From: Pestalotiopsis fici W106-1
Taxonomy: Eukaryota; Ascomycota; Sordariomycetes; Amphisphaeriales; Sporocadaceae
Direction: 5' to 3'
NCBI RefSeq assembly: GCF_000516985.1
Contig: NW_006917096.1
Location: forward strand, 2,093,606 to 2,157,605
Length of the DNA: 64,000 nucleotides
Part shown: one piece after another, positions 21,574-35,000 of the stretch
Position numbering within the stretch: the stretch's first letter is position 1
How the letters are laid out: each line of letters opens with the position of its first letter
Made by a program: the position numbers and the translations under genes
The notes under the pieces: model-generated
Databases searched by the model: none
What the model was told of the DNA's origin: nothing
The model's input: only the letters and a program-made list of their open reading frames with translations

Positions 21574-24042
21574 TCAGATTATATTGGCGATACTAATACG
21601 CTCCGTATTTCGCTTGGCAGCACCCGGTACTGGACTATTCCCTGCACTTTCTGGGCCGGTGGTGCTTGGCCGCGGAACGGATGGGCTTGCCTCCATTTTG
21701 ATGGGTGGAAGCGTTGGTGGGAGTGCTGGAGGAAGCGACTGATGAGGCGCTGGAGACGTGTATGTAGGCGCAGCAGGCCAGGGTCCCGTGGGCGCTCCGC
21801 GGAGAAGACCGTCCAGTCGATCCCAACCTCCCCAGTCTTGAAGCTCTTCTTGGACAAGGCCAGTTCTATTCTCGACCCGAGTTAGGCCTCCGCCTGCCGG
21901 GGCCGAGGTAATGGCCGCGTCTCGCTCCGCCCCGGCCCAGATCCAGCTTGTCTCGCTGCCAGCTTGTAGATCGGCGCTGACGTAAGTGAGCAATTCCTCA
22001 TCGGCGAGGAGGCGGTCCTGGATTGCTTGGCTGGACGGGGGTTGGTGCTGGTAACCTTGGACCGGAATTGATCGTGGGTAATAAGCCGCAAACTCTGAAC
22101 GCTTGCTCGACACAATGGAAACAAAGAAGGATATGAATCTACCGCAAGGGATTGCAACATCTCGTCGGGCATCGATCGACTTCAGAGCACGTACGCAGGT
22201 CGCTGCGTACTCATTGTGGCCCGTCAAAATGAGGAACAAGGCGGATCGGAACACATGTTGCGTTAACAATGTGTTTGCTGTGTCGGCGAGGCTCGCGTTG
22301 GTCCTTCCAATGAGCAGAGCCGTCTCAATTGATGTATGAGTACACTGCTCTATGGCCACAGTTCGGACCCCGGGTGGACATGCTGGAGACAGGTTGTTTC
22401 GGTGAAGGAGGAGCCTGGTATTGAGCAAGTAGGCAAGTGGCATGAGCATGTGAGGAGGTATTGGCAGGTTGCTCGAAGGGTCGCAAGCAGCAGGGAAAGC
22501 TCTCTGGCACGCGATAAAGTGTGCGTCAAAGGTCGACAACCTCGTAGGCGCAATGGGAGTAGTCGCAGAGGCTTGAGTTATCGCAGGGATGGAACGAACG
22601 ACGTTGATGATGACGTGAAGAGAGTGTGTCAGTGGCTCCACATTCACCGGATGTACTGGACCCTCGGGAGATAGAAAGTGATCGTCGATGGGTTCGGGCA
22701 GGGCAACGTCGCAGTCCGAATCGTGTATCAGCGCTGGCCGTCCAAGTTCCAAGGCCGTCATCCGGTCGACGATGTAAATAGCCCACCAAACCCTCCTCCT
22801 CATGTCGGCATCCAGCCGGGACCTCGTTCCCGTCTCGAGATGGAGACCAAGGTCCTGGGCTGCTCTCACGACACCACCCAACCATGTCCATGCCGCTGAT
22901 TTGAGGTTCAACTCTTGCAATGAAATAAATGTTAGAAGCGAAGCCCTGACGCTGTCGAGATCAAAATCATTGTTCCATGGGTCCGTCATAGTCCTTGAAA
23001 CTTCCAAAAATTCTGCCGCTCGGTAAGTACGATCCGGGTGGGGATCAGTACTGAACAGGCTACCAACAGCAAGAACGGCGAAGAACAGGGACAGCCAGGA
23101 CTTGGGAGCTCGCTGTATTCCACCAGGTTGATACAATTCTTCCACATCGTGCTGCAGCGTAGGCCAGTGTAGCAGCGGCATCATTACATGGAGCGCGCCA
23201 TAGTACGAATGCAGCAAGGCAGTTGTGGCTGGCTTCGGAGGCAGCTGTGGTAGTGGTGGATCAAAAAGGATCGACGACGGAGGTTGTCGATAGGGCATTG
23301 GCGGCTTGAACAGGCCTTTGGAGAAGTTCCGGAAGTTGGCCCGCTCTCTTGCTGGATCATGGTTTGGCGCTGCCCGCTTCCGTTGCTTGGGGTTCGAGTT
23401 GATCTCCGGGATGGGAACGGGAAGGTGGTCTGCGCCCTCCATATCGATATCCATCTGACCGTCGCGCTCGCTCAGCATTCTTCTGAGACTGCTATTCTCC
23501 CTCCGGACGCGCTCAATCTGTTTCTCCAGGTCTTGTACCTGCTTGATGGAAGACATCCGCCGATTGGTTTCCTTGGTAAATTGACATTTCACATTGCGAC
23601 TGGAACATTCGGAACAGCTCGTCGTCTCTGTGGCATCGCATTTGACCTTTCTCTCCCGGCAAGCATCACATGAAGGGTCCTTTCTCCTCTGCCTGTATGC
23701 GCGCTTCTGTGCTTGAACATTGGCTGATAATTGAGCGTTGGACAGCCCTGGTGTGCCTGCTACAGAGTCATTCGAAGGTAGCGAGTCCCGACCCATTATT
23801 GAGTTTCCCGTCATTGGTGTATATGGTTGAAAAACAGATTGTGTAGCGGATGGCAGAGGAGGAATTCCAATAGGCTGAGGGGCGTGAACAATGTTCGCCC
23901 TCGTGCTGCTTGTGCCCATCAAGCTGCCGAGATACTGAGTTGAAGGCTTGGGCGAAGTTGCCGAAGACACCGAGGATGAGTCGTATGACCTTGTGGATGG
24001 ATTGGGAGATCGAGGAAAAGGATTGTGCGACGAAGTCGCCAT
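21574..24042 (-). CDS. Zn(II)2Cys6 fungal transcription factor
   Basis: This is a binuclear zinc-cluster regulator. The cluster at about residues 125-153 follows C-x2-C-x6-C-x7-C-x2-C-x6-C (CDACRERKVKC..CSECSSRNVKC). A linker and a dimerisation coiled coil (VQDLEKQIERVRRENSSLRRM, about 165-185) follow. The fungal-specific transcription-factor domain then covers the middle, with the usual block MRRRVWWAIYIVDRMTAL preceded by WTWLGGVVRAAQDLGLHLE. The C-terminus is Pro/Ser-rich and ends in RISIANII. I choose ATG 24042 (MATSSHNPFP, about 822 residues). The frame stays open to an ATG at 24456, but those 138 codons are not conserved-looking and probably form 5' leader. No intron is needed. The regulated pathway cannot be read from sequence. 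The gene borders a 16-kb region without genes on its upstream side, which may carry its control elements. Confidence 0.9.
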   Translation of the reverse strand: MATSSHNPFPRSPNPSTRSYDSSSVSSATSPKPSTQYLGSLMGTSSTRANIVHAPQPIGIPPLPSATQSVFQPYTPMTGNSIMGRDSLPSNDSVAGTPGLSNAQLSANVQAQKRAYRQRRKDPSCDACRERKVKCDATETTSCSECSSRNVKCQFTKETNRRMSSIKQVQDLEKQIERVRRENSSLRRMLSERDGQMDIDMEGADHLPVPIPEINSNPKQRKRAAPNHDPARERANFRNFSKGLFKPPMPYRQPPSSILFDPPLPQLPPKPATTALLHSYYGALHVMMPLLHWPTLQHDVEELYQPGGIQRAPKSWLSLFFAVLAVGSLFSTDPHPDRTYRAAEFLEVSRTMTDPWNNDFDLDSVRASLLTFISLQELNLKSAAWTWLGGVVRAAQDLGLHLETGTRSRLDADMRRRVWWAIYIVDRMTALELGRPALIHDSDCDVALPEPIDDHFLSPEGPVHPVNVEPLTHSLHVIINVVRSIPAITQASATTPIAPTRLSTFDAHFIACQRAFPAACDPSSNLPIPPHMLMPLAYLLNTRLLLHRNNLSPACPPGVRTVAIEQCTHTSIETALLIGRTNASLADTANTLLTQHVFRSALFLILTGHNEYAATCVRALKSIDARRDVAIPCGRFISFFVSIVSSKRSEFAAYYPRSIPVQGYQHQPPSSQAIQDRLLADEELLTYVSADLQAGSETSWIWAGAERDAAITSAPAGGGLTRVENRTGLVQEELQDWGGWDRLDGLLRGAPTGPWPAAPTYTSPAPHQSLPPALPPTLPPIKMEASPSVPRPSTTGPESAGNSPVPGAAKRNTERISIANII

Positions 24043-25200
24043 CGCGGAGAATTTGTCACTCCAACAATCCTCGGCCTGATTGGGTGAACTCTCCACCGAA
24101 TCCCCAATGGAATGGATACTAGGGAGTTGCCGGCTCAAAAACATACAGACCAGTATTATTGCAAGTGTCCTTTTGGCGTGTGTGGTCCAAGTACCGAAGG
24201 ACAGACAATTCGGGTCGCGTCCTCCACTATGGGAATGACTGGAAAGACTGCCAAGGTAGCAATAGGCCGGTAGGCGAGCTGTACCTGGTGCTCGTACGGA
24301 TGCTTCCGCAAGCTGGAAAGGTTTGCCAGACAAGAACGACCTATTTAGTGTGCGACCTTGCGAGTATTTGGCCGAACAATGCGCTGTGTTACTTGTATGC
24401 CTCTGCGACCTATATAAGAGACCCAGAGTATGTGCCGCCAAGAGCCAGGGAGACACAAATCAGAGACCGTATGTGGAAAGTTTGCCTTGGGGATACGGAG
24501 CAATCGTGATTAAGCATATGTCGTTTGCGGCTCTGTCCCTAGTACGTGTTTATGCTCGGTCTGTAGTTGGGTATTAAGAAAATGGAGGGAATTGCCTAAA
24601 CAGGAAGCCAGACTGGCGAGAAGAGAAGCCGACCCAGACGGAAGAATAGGAATCGGAACAATGGCACCGGGGGGGAAAGGTTTTCAACACAGACACACTT
24701 TGTTGAAGAAGAAGAAGACGTAGTAACAGCAGTGTGCGTGTGTGCGTGTGCGTGTGGGAACGATGCTGAGCCGCCGTAGAATCGTCGTCGTCGTTGTCGT
24801 CGTCGTCGTGATCCAAGCGAGAGGACAGGGTGACTAACAAGTAAGGATGACTACTACCACTACGTATGCCGGCAGAGTTCCTGGTGACAACAGAGGTGGA
24901 AAGGAAGTCTGGATTCCGGCCTGATCAGAGGAGGAAGTAGGTAAACTACAATCTAGTCGAATCGCGGATGGCCATAATGGTTTATCCAACTAGACAGCTT
25001 CCCTGGTCGACTACCGGGGCTCTCCGTGCGCCAAAGCAGAAATCGGACATATAATCTGGAGGGGTGAAATCCTCCCAAGGGGACCCCCTTGCACCCCTGT
25101 AAATGACAAGCAGTGTGAGAGGGAAAAAAATAAATAAAAAAAACCGAGCAGGGCTGTGAGTGATGTTCATGGACCAAATTCGCTAACGTGTTTCGAGATG
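24043..25200. other. upstream region of the zinc-cluster gene
   Basis: The minus-strand frame of the transcription factor stays open without a stop through 24456. Beyond it is a GTC repeat at about 24782-24809, and pyrimidine/purine-biased DNA. No independent gene is recognised. Confidence 0.5.
24782..24809. repeat. (GTC)n microsatellite, one interruption
   Basis: About nine trinucleotide units with one GTT interruption, about 740 bp upstream of the zinc-cluster start codon. Confidence 0.85.
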
Positions 25201-28200
25201 GAGGTGGGTCGTCCTGTGGTCACTGTACCATAGTACTCGGACGAGTCGCTACCTAGGGGAGCCCTTGACCCCTGCCGGCGCAAACCAAAGGGCAGTTGTA
25301 GTGAAAAGACAGGCAGGCCGGCTCGTTCATGGCGAATCGGCTACGACTCAAACAAAATAAGGCCCTCGTGCCGCAGCTAGACTGACGTCTTGTCTATTGC
25401 TACTGCTGCCCATGTTGCCATACTTCTACTACTACTGACTGTAACCTTGGTAGTAGTAGGTAAGAGTAATGTAGTATGTCGGGTCCGCTGCCTACCCGGG
25501 ACTTTCGATAGTCTGTGCCAACATCTGGCTTTCTTTCCCATGGCCAGGTGGACTGACTTCTTTCTTTAGCAGTTGTGGCTGGCTGGGTTGTACAGATAGT
25601 AGTCAGCAATCATGAATGCGCGCGTATGTACCTGCCTCTCTCTGACGAAGTAGGAATCTGCTGTCTGTTTTTTTTTTTCCTCCCCTTCCCTCCCCTCCCT
25701 TCCCAAACCGTGCCTGCTGCTATGGAGGGTAATTTTTTTTTTCTGAGTAAGATTCATGGTAGGTGCATCCAGCACCACAAATTGTCATGGATCCAGCTGC
25801 AGTTTGTGTGGACTTTCCGGCAGTGAAGAGTAGGTACCTAACGACCTAGTTACGATATACCATGTAATGTACACGCACACACAACACGCAGCGCACCCAC
25901 GCAACACATTGTAACGCAAGGCTCATATGCGCGCAAGGAAGCAAGCAAGTACGTAGACAAGCATACTACACAGCCAGCAAGCAAGCAAGCAGGCAAGCAG
26001 AGAGCCCCAAGGAGAAGGATACCTACCTAGGTAGAAGCGCGAGCAAGCGAGGGCAGACGAACTCAAGAGAGTCAATGGAACGGACGCCGGTATCTTACCT
26101 ACATGAGCAGCCTCCCTCCCTCCACGCGTTACGGCAACATCAAAGCCGTCGTCGCTAGCATGGGTGGTATGGTCGTGGATGGGGCCAAGGAGACCTTTGA
26201 GGATGGGGGGGAACATTCCGCAGTTGCAAGGTCCAAAGTCCAGCGTGGGTAAGTAGTTCGGTACGTTTGTATTTAGAACGTATTTCGTCCCGTCAACCTA
26301 GCCAATTTAGTACTTGGTAATCCTGGAGAAATACATGGGCCTGGGCACTTTTTGCTGGCTGGCTCGGCCCAGTTAGGGTACAGTCAGTGGAGGAGGTCCA
26401 ATCGGGACTTTGGAAGAGAGAGACAGAGAGAACGAGAGAACAGACACTGGGAAGACAAGAAACCCAACATGAAGAAAAAGAGAGGGGAAGGGGGGCCCCA
26501 ACAGCCGGCGCACACTTTGGGATAGACTGACGGGTCTGACTTAGCACACTACGCTACTAGGTACAGGAGTTAGGAACTGGACGTAGGTCAAAAAAAGTAA
26601 TGGTATGCAACGTCTGCAACTCAAAAAGACTCAAGGCTGCACCACTTTTTCTTCTATGCATACTAGTTGTAGCGCCCAATGGCTGAGACGGACGGTACCA
26701 GCTTTCTGGTCGACCAGCAGGCCGGCTCCTCACTTTTTTCCAGCGTTAGGTTAGTTATTCGGTTATGCTAGTCGAGCCTGCATTAGGAGGGTATGATGTA
26801 CATTCTAGACCCGGAGATTCAGTGAGACTTGGAACATGGCGCGCGAATTTCATGCTCTATCCTGCTCTGTTCTTATCCTCCGCAGCCTGCGTTTTTTTTT
26901 TTTGGGCGGTCACCGAGAGGAGAGCAAAGTAAAAGTGTTGAACAACAAGACGTCTGACATAAGTAGGTCAATAAGGTTAGGGCAGGTAGATACTAGCCCA
27001 TTAGTACCACCATCCACTGGGCAGGTCGATCTACATACACTCTGTAGAGTGGTTCAGTAGCCAGGTCTATTATAATCGTTGATGGAATTGTGTCTACTCA
27101 ACATCATCCGGGATCAGATGAACAACCGAAGGGAGAAATGTAAGATAAAATTGCTGTAAAGCTGAAGCGAGCGCATGGAAGGTTATGGGCGCGATCATGC
27201 TATGGCACTTAGCCAACCAGATAGGTACCTAGAGGCAAATAGGTAGAAAGGTACAACAAGCCCTTACTGGATTATATGGGTAAGTTCAGTCGTTGCAGCC
27301 GTTTTCCCTGATAGTACAAACAAGCATGGGCATATAGAATTCAGACAGACACAGTCATTGGCACGATCTCCCTTCCTCTGCCTTTATCATCCCCTCTCTC
27401 ATCAGATCAATCTAAGTATGCATGTTTTCATGCATCAATCAATCAATATGAGTGCACATGGAAATATTGTACCTGCACATAGGCACCCAAGGCACCGCCC
27501 GAGGAGCCAGGGTGTCTCATTGGGCGCAGGCCGCGAGGGAAGGTCGTGCAAAATCGGACATTTTTTTTTTTCTGGTTGTTGGCGTGGGTTCCCAAGAATG
27601 TCGGCAAGGTTCAAAACGGCAGGCATTGCTCAGACCACAGGGCCATTGGGGTGCTGCATTGGGCACACGCGTGTCCAGATCGGTTCAAGAAGGACATGCA
27701 TCATGAAAAAGGAAAGGGCCAATGGACCCCTGGAACGGGTACGGGACGCAAAAATGGAGATGCAGAGAGGCAGAGACGAGGAAGGAGAGAAGCATCGGAT
27801 GGCAATGAGATGATAGATTTCATCTCAAAACAACAAGAGCGAGAATCAGTCTCATCAGATGCCAAAAGTAGTAGTCATGAGAATATTTATAGATCCATAT
27901 GATTTGCTATATACTGAAACGAAGGCCAATCATGACAACTGGCATGGCTAGGTCCCTATTTAGAGTTGTTTCCAGAGATACCTGCCGCTCACTGCCCCAG
28001 AGATAACAATGTCGGTCGCGTGGCGTCACAACTCAACATTAGAACCGGCTGGTGCATTTGCCTGGGCGGACGAACAGGTGAACTCAAGCCAAAACAGTGT
28101 CACTCACGCTGCGTTCCCCGTTGGTTTTGTGACTTTGGATCGCAAGAGTACAAAGCCTACCCTGCACAAAAGGCCTGTACCTAATGTACCTACAGTGAGC

Positions 28201-29000
28201 GAGTGTCCCGAAAACTAAAACAACTCGGATCCGGGGCACGGGAAGGAGCTGTCCCGGTGCCTGGCCTCTGTCTTAGGTCAGCATGCTCGCGAGCTCTTTT
28301 CGTCGCAGGAATTCTTTTTTTATCTTGTTTCCAAACTCGATGCTGGCCCCCCTTCCTGTCAGTCTCGGCGTGGATTGTCGGGCAAGATGACTAGAGCATT
28401 GTACAGTACCAATCACCAATCATTCCGCGCAGCAACAAGAAAACGGGTCTTGAGGAGACACCCTCATTCGTGGTTTGGCTAAACATGTGGCACATCGTGC
28501 AAAGCGGCATTTTTTCTTAACCAGTTCAGAAAAAAAAAAAAAAAAACCGACCCCACCATTATTGACTCGGGGTCCCGTCCCCCTCATTCGCAAGGAGTTC
28601 CGAACAACAACTAGACGAGGTTACTCTCACGCACACGTCAAATGACAATTCACGCGACAGCCAGGAACCCAGTCGGTCCATTAGACAGACAGGTCCGGCG
28701 CCTCGCTACTATGCACAGCAGATCAGACTCTACACTACCTAATTTCTACACAGTAGTAGCTCTTTCCTAGCATACACTGCATACCTCCAAACAGATGCTG
28801 CATTGCACTGGCTGTTACTGCCACGTCTCCGGCAAGCCTGTTCCGGCGCTCAATATCGAGTGATCCGCCAGAACTGTGAATTTGGAAGCCGCAGACGGTC
28901 CCTCATTTTGGGGGGGTCCCAGTGCCCTTAGCTTCCTGGCTCGTTTTTTTTTTTTTTGCCTCATGGTACCCAGCTGCTGCTGTCGTTTGGTGTACCAGAG
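25201..29000. other. gene desert, part 1
   Basis: No frame here has recognisable protein character; the longest is about 150 codons (plus strand, 27358-27813). Visible are many TACCTAC/GTAGGTA motifs (near 25456, 25833, 26021, 26093, 27221 and 28190), a GCAA repeat at about 25976-26000, T/A homopolymers, and a 17-A run at 28530-28546. Base composition is moderate, unlike AT-rich fungal centromere or RIP isochores. Confidence 0.55.
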
Positions 29001-32000
29001 ATCTATGAATCCTGACATCTATTTTCGCGCAATCTACTATATTGCAAGTACCCTTTTTGGTGCTTTGACGACGTTGTAGGTTGTGTGGAGAACCCATCCG
29101 TAAGGCTACATAGCGCTCTTGGGATGGCAAGTTTGTCTGCTGCTAATTCCGCCCTGCAAGGTCCAGATGGCCATTTCTTGTGTATTGACTACTGTGCTTT
29201 TCACCCTGCACCTATCCTCAAGCTGTCCATGCGAGTCAAGAGAGTGTGCCACCTGCATACTGCTGCGCACTATCCAATCGCCAATGGCGCACATCCCCAT
29301 CCAGCGAGTCGCAATGTCTAGTGGACATGAGTCTCATGACAATCGGCGGTCCTTCCTCGTAGCTACAGCGCGGAAGGACATTCCACAAGGTGAGCCACTC
29401 GGTACGTGTGCAGATTGGCTCCCCGCTTGTGTCATGATGGATCTTGAGTTATTGCTGCTGCACTGCAGCGGCGGTCTGACACACACCACACACATACACG
29501 CCTCTCTACACTTGGAGAACGGAATTCACCTACACGGTAGCATGGCCATGTGGGTGTGGAGCCGTAATATCAAGGCGGATGCTCGCGGCTGATAGGCGCC
29601 GGAACGACGAAAGTCTGACTGAATATTGTCGGAACGCTACCTTTGTCTTTCGGATACTGGCAGGCGGCGCTTGGTAGTAAGGGCATTGGTTAATTCATTG
29701 ATTCATTGAGCCATCTGTCCATTCGTCCACACGCTGTCAGTTTCGTCATTTGCAATGGTCTCCGCACGTGGGAAACAGAGTTCAGCCACGCCCGAAAGAA
29801 CACGTGCGCGATATGAGGAACCAAATTTCTCCACGTTCGGGGATTATCATATTACCACTACTACGTTGTACTACTACTACCGCCACGGCCACTACCATGC
29901 ATACTGAACAAGGCACAGGAAATTACCAAATAATCGAGCCTGCAGTAGAAGAAGCATGAATGCTTGCGCTTGATGAGGTTAAGCTCGGCAAATAGAGAAA
30001 GAAGAAGAACGACAACTGCAAAAACAAGAAGACAAAAATCACCAGATTGGCATGAGCTGGTCATGGCTCCTGCACAAGCGTCGCTACAATTTTACCAGGA
30101 CCCTTGACCTGTGCAAGGGAAAGACAATCGATCTAGCGGCTTCCGTACCACGAGACTGGGGCTAGGACCGGCAAATTGAGCCAGGCAATAATCGACACTC
30201 CAATTTCACAACAACCGAGATCTGCCACGGACAGTCTGGGGTTGTCCAACGTTGGCTTGAGCACATTTTGACTCGCCCTGTCCACCCAGGCAGCCCAGTC
30301 GGGTATAGTTCCGGTGTAATAACAAGGGGCCAGGTACGCAAAAGCTAACTGAGCAACCAAGATGATCATTGCACCTTGCCTTGCAGGCTGTCATGATCCC
30401 AGCACTGACGAGAGAGGTTGATGGAGTTGCCTCTCAGTCATGGATCTTACGGGTGCTTCCGGTCAAGTAATAATACAATGGCGCCATGGGTTGAGAGATA
30501 TCACCTTGACCCATGCTTTTTATCTTCCACCTTTTTTTTTTTCTTCTGCTCACCACGCTCTGGGCCAATGAAATTGTTGTCCATTGACGATAATTTATCC
30601 ATTTGATACTTGTGATTTTGGCCAGCCAGACTACTGATCATATTCTCAGTCTTACCAGACATCCGAACAATGGGCGAGTCTACACATTCCATAATGAGGT
30701 ATTCGGTACGACCATCAGCACATCTTCACAACCAATGTGTTTCCCATATGCTTGTCTGCTAGCTCGGTTGATTGGGTGACTAAAATTATCCACAAGACGT
30801 GCTCAACAAGGACAAGTCAGTATCAAAACACGACTCTCATCTAAGCGAAACAGGCCTGCGAGGACGAGAATCACCGGGTGCATCTCCCAGGTCGCCCCGC
30901 GTGTGAATCCGTGAATCCGGAGTACCGGCCGGTTAGCCTCAAGAGCTATGTCTGAAAATCGGCCTACTTGGTATTGGATGGGATTGGCAACCGGGTATGA
31001 ACCTGGTCGCCTATACTTCCGGCACGAGCCGGGGCGAGACTGCTCTTTTTCTTCAAGACTACTGCTAAAGTACTATCATAAATTACCCAATACCGCGAAT
31101 GCACATAGAAAAATAGGATCGCCAGGGGCAGTCAACCGGGGCCGGGTTGCTCTTTAGCACTACTAATTGAAATTGGTCTGCAGCACCCGCGGGAACTCAT
31201 TACCATCACAAAAAAGTATCTTGTAATCCACTTGAAAGCACGCTTCGGCGGTGATATCGCGGCCATTTCGGGGCTCAGGTAAGCGCGGAATATGATCACC
31301 AAAGTTGCATCAGATCACCTACGTATATTGGTCCACGTATCGCGGTAACGCCACTCGTCGCCAAATACCGGTGGTTTCACACGGACACTGGGGCGCAGTC
31401 TCTCAGAGCCCGTGGCCCTGACTGTGGGGCAAGCGAATGGGGAGGGATGAGGAAAGGAAAAAAGAAGCCAGAAGCTATCTGCCGATCAAGGCTATGCTCG
31501 CGGCACTGTACTCCATTTCGCCATGTTATCACATTGAATTATTACAAGTGAGAAGCAGGGAAAAAAGAAACAAAGAAGAAATAACAATGCCCCAAGCACA
31601 TTCTGGTTTAGGCTGGAAAGTGCCCAGGTAGGTACGTAGTACATGATACAGAGACTCGAGCGCTGGCAAGAAGAGAAATGACAATTGTCTCCCCCGGTAC
31701 TCGTAGTTATGAGCTGCATCTTACTTTGCCAGGTCATCCCAGCGAACAAGAGCTGGCCCCGCGGGTCCTTTTCACCTTTCAACACCAGGCCAGCCTTCTT
31801 TTCGGGCGCTGATCCGGCGTTAGCAAGAGTCATTTCAAGAACTAGGTCAGATTTTACTAAGCGAACTAGTAGCTACATCTACTACAACCCTTAAAAACTT
31901 GGCGCAGTACGTACTGACAATTGCTACCATAGGCCACTAAGTGAGTGAGGTACCTAGAGCACCTCCTACCTAATGCACTATACCTACCTACAGGTCGTAG

Positions 32001-35000
32001 CTGCGATCAGCAGATTCCGGGAAAATGGATTGCGTTTCATGGCGTCGGGAAGGTCCCGACTTTAGGCTTGCCTTATTCCCCTTTGTGCCTTCTCGGTTGT
32101 ACGCACGTAGCTAGCGAGGTAACCAGCACAGTAGTAGCTGGTAGGACTATCCATCTGCCTCCTCTTCTTTTACTGTCAAAATCATCTACAATTCTCCATG
32201 GTTCGCTCTCATGCTAGATGCGCCTGATGCAGGCAATGATGATTCCAGACAGCGCCCTGTCAGAAACGTTGATTCCTCTCGATGCGTATGCAAGCTTCCC
32301 TTCCCTGCGATCGGTCTAGGATGACCTCCATGGGCTTTGCTGTGTCGCCCGGGTCTTCTCCTCCATCACATTGGAATTACCGCCGCTGGTTGGGTCCCCT
32401 TTGGACGATCTGCAACGAGCCACCAAGGAGGCGGACTACAGTGCTTGTTGTGTCAAATCTGATCCGGCTTACCCTCGGGCAAAACGACTAAGAGCTTGGA
32501 AACAACCGAATTGCCAAATGCCATGCTCTCAACCTCAATTACTATCTAATAATATTACCTGCTGCCGGCCAAACTACTAGAAGTGTGCTTCTCGGCCGGG
32601 CTGGTAGTCCAAGTCCATTCTGCGGCTGCTAAATCCCAACGATCTGAGCCCTAGTTACTACCGGTACGCCAACGTCGGGCGGCTGATGACGCTATACAGA
32701 GCTAACGAAAGTCGCTCTCCGCCTCTTAATTACTTAGCAAGCTCTCGAGGATTCTGGGACCGGATGGCGCGTCAATCTCAATCAGCGATTTCTCGGTACA
32801 TTCCGAGCACTACCTGGGTATTCTACAGAGTAGCTACCAGCCTGCGAAATGCTAACCATGCCCGTGGTCCTTGTCTCTTTACAAGAGAAATTTCGTGTCA
32901 TGGTACCTGCTCCTTCGTACCCAGAGACAGCTCAGCAACAGAAAATGCGCCAAGCTGCCAAGGACTGACGTCTCGTTGTCGAGTGCCGAAGCGGAGGACG
33001 AGCACCTCCCATGGGTATCTACTTGAAGTCAGTCGATCATGAACCGTATATGGTTACAGTCGTCTTTGTGCCATGGGCCGACGTAGACCCTTGTTCGTAC
33101 TTATGAGGAGAGTACCCGGTTCGGTGCCCGCCCCGGCCCATTTAATCATTCCATACACGCTACACTACACTGGCATACAACTTGCATCTAGGTTAGTAGG
33201 TATGTATCGTAGGTAAGTACTCAAAATCCTCCTCCTCAAAGTGCGGAATGTGTCAGCCCGCAATTCCATACTACCACCACCACCAAGCATCGTAAGGTGG
33301 GTGGGTATATTTTTCTTTCTCAATTAATCAACTAATTAATCAACCATACAATAGGCGCGGCTGTCCCAAGCCGATTATGACTCTTGAAACGATGTGCTCC
33401 TTTCTGGATCAATCGGCTAACCGCGTCCCACGAGAAATGAAATGAAAGGGAACACGATTGTTCTCGAAGGCGACGAGCCTGTAGCTGCCCGTCCGGACGC
33501 TAAAGCCTCGTGGTCATTCTTCTCTAAAATAGAAGGCACGGGAAGGGGGGTTGTGTCTGGTCTGTAAGATATGTAGTCTTTGCTGGTAGCCAACAAGCGT
33601 CGTATTCACGGTCCGGTACATAATTTATGCCTTTATCCGCACTCATCTTTGAGGGGGGGCTTTTCCCACATTCCCGTCCCAGGGTCAGGGGTCCTGATCC
33701 AAGCTCTCTCCCACTTTGCAGGTACGTGAGCACCGAGTACCGCAACTATGATCTCACATAACACACGGACGGGCACACCTTTTGACTTTTGGAGCTCTTT
33801 GGGCCCTTGGGGTGCCAGCGTTATCCACATTACCTATATCACCTGCTGCGAAGCATTGAGTGAATGGGATGGATGGATTGGATGGATGGCTTTCCGTGGA
33901 GTCCAAGGCAGGTAGGCGGGTAGACTGTTGCAGCCGGCGGCAGGCATCTCTCAGCAACTTGGTATGCAACCGACAATGGGAGGGAGGCATGGCCTAAGCT
34001 ATCACCTACCTATCTGATAGCTTTGAAGATAGAGCTCGGTCAAGTCATCGGGCTTGAAGAAGGTTCTTTGGCACGATGCAGCAGCGAGCCGCCGTATGCA
34101 TCCCATCATCCCCATCCCAGTCATTGATCTTGCAGCACTTCCCGTTTCGACGGCTTCAAACATGCATGCTGCTGCTGCACAGAGTAATCTGTACTGAAGG
34201 TACTGTGGATGCATGTAAGCTCCTTCTTACCTACATGTCCAGATGTACTGATGTCTCTGCCTCTGTCTTTTCCCCCTTCTCACTTTGCCCTTTTCCCTAC
34301 CCGCTCCCTTTTCTGTTCTCGCCTGACACGCTTCTTGACTTAATCCCAAACAACGACCATAGATAGGTCTATGGATACCATGGCTTTTTGGCAGGTCTCG
34401 GCGCGCCGGCGGAAAACAGAAATGGCCTTCAGCTGAGATCCATTCTCTAACTCCTAGCGCAACCAGGTAGGCGGCGTAAACCCCCCAACACACGACACGG
34501 CATCACACCGACCCAAACCCAGCACGAGTCTAGAGGCAGGGGAATTGTAATCATTGGTAGCGAACTTTACCATCCTTGACCTATCTTGTCCTTCCAACCG
34601 AAGAGGGGAAATCCAATGAAGAATCGACAGGAATGAGGCTAATGATACATGGCAACAAAAAGAAGCCCACATCACTAACACCTGCGAAACACTCTTCCTC
34701 CAGCGCCCAATTAGTTTGCTCTAATCACAACAGCTTGATGAAGCGAAGGACCATGGACCGAGACACAGCGCAATCACTGATTGGATGACCCAAGATTCGC
34801 GCCCCCGTCCAGCATACAGAGCCGGGTGCTGCAACGCAACCAAGGGAACCGACGTTCCCAATGGAGGGTGTGGAGCCGAACAACGGTCACAGCTTTGGAG
34901 GGGGATTGGGATTGGGTTGGCCGATTGCCGAATCTACGGGGACCAGAGATCGGCCCCGCATTGGACTGGAATCACAAATCGCAAAGAGCTGCTTGACCTG
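29001..35000. other. gene desert, part 2
   Basis: Only short frames are seen (longest about 157 codons, plus strand, 29119-29592), none resembling a family. ACT/ACC trinucleotide patches occur near 29860, (GGAT)n near 33866-33888, and clusters of TACCTACC-type motifs near 31625, 31950-31992, 33192, 34005 and 34226. No tRNA cloverleaf was recognised. Confidence 0.55.
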
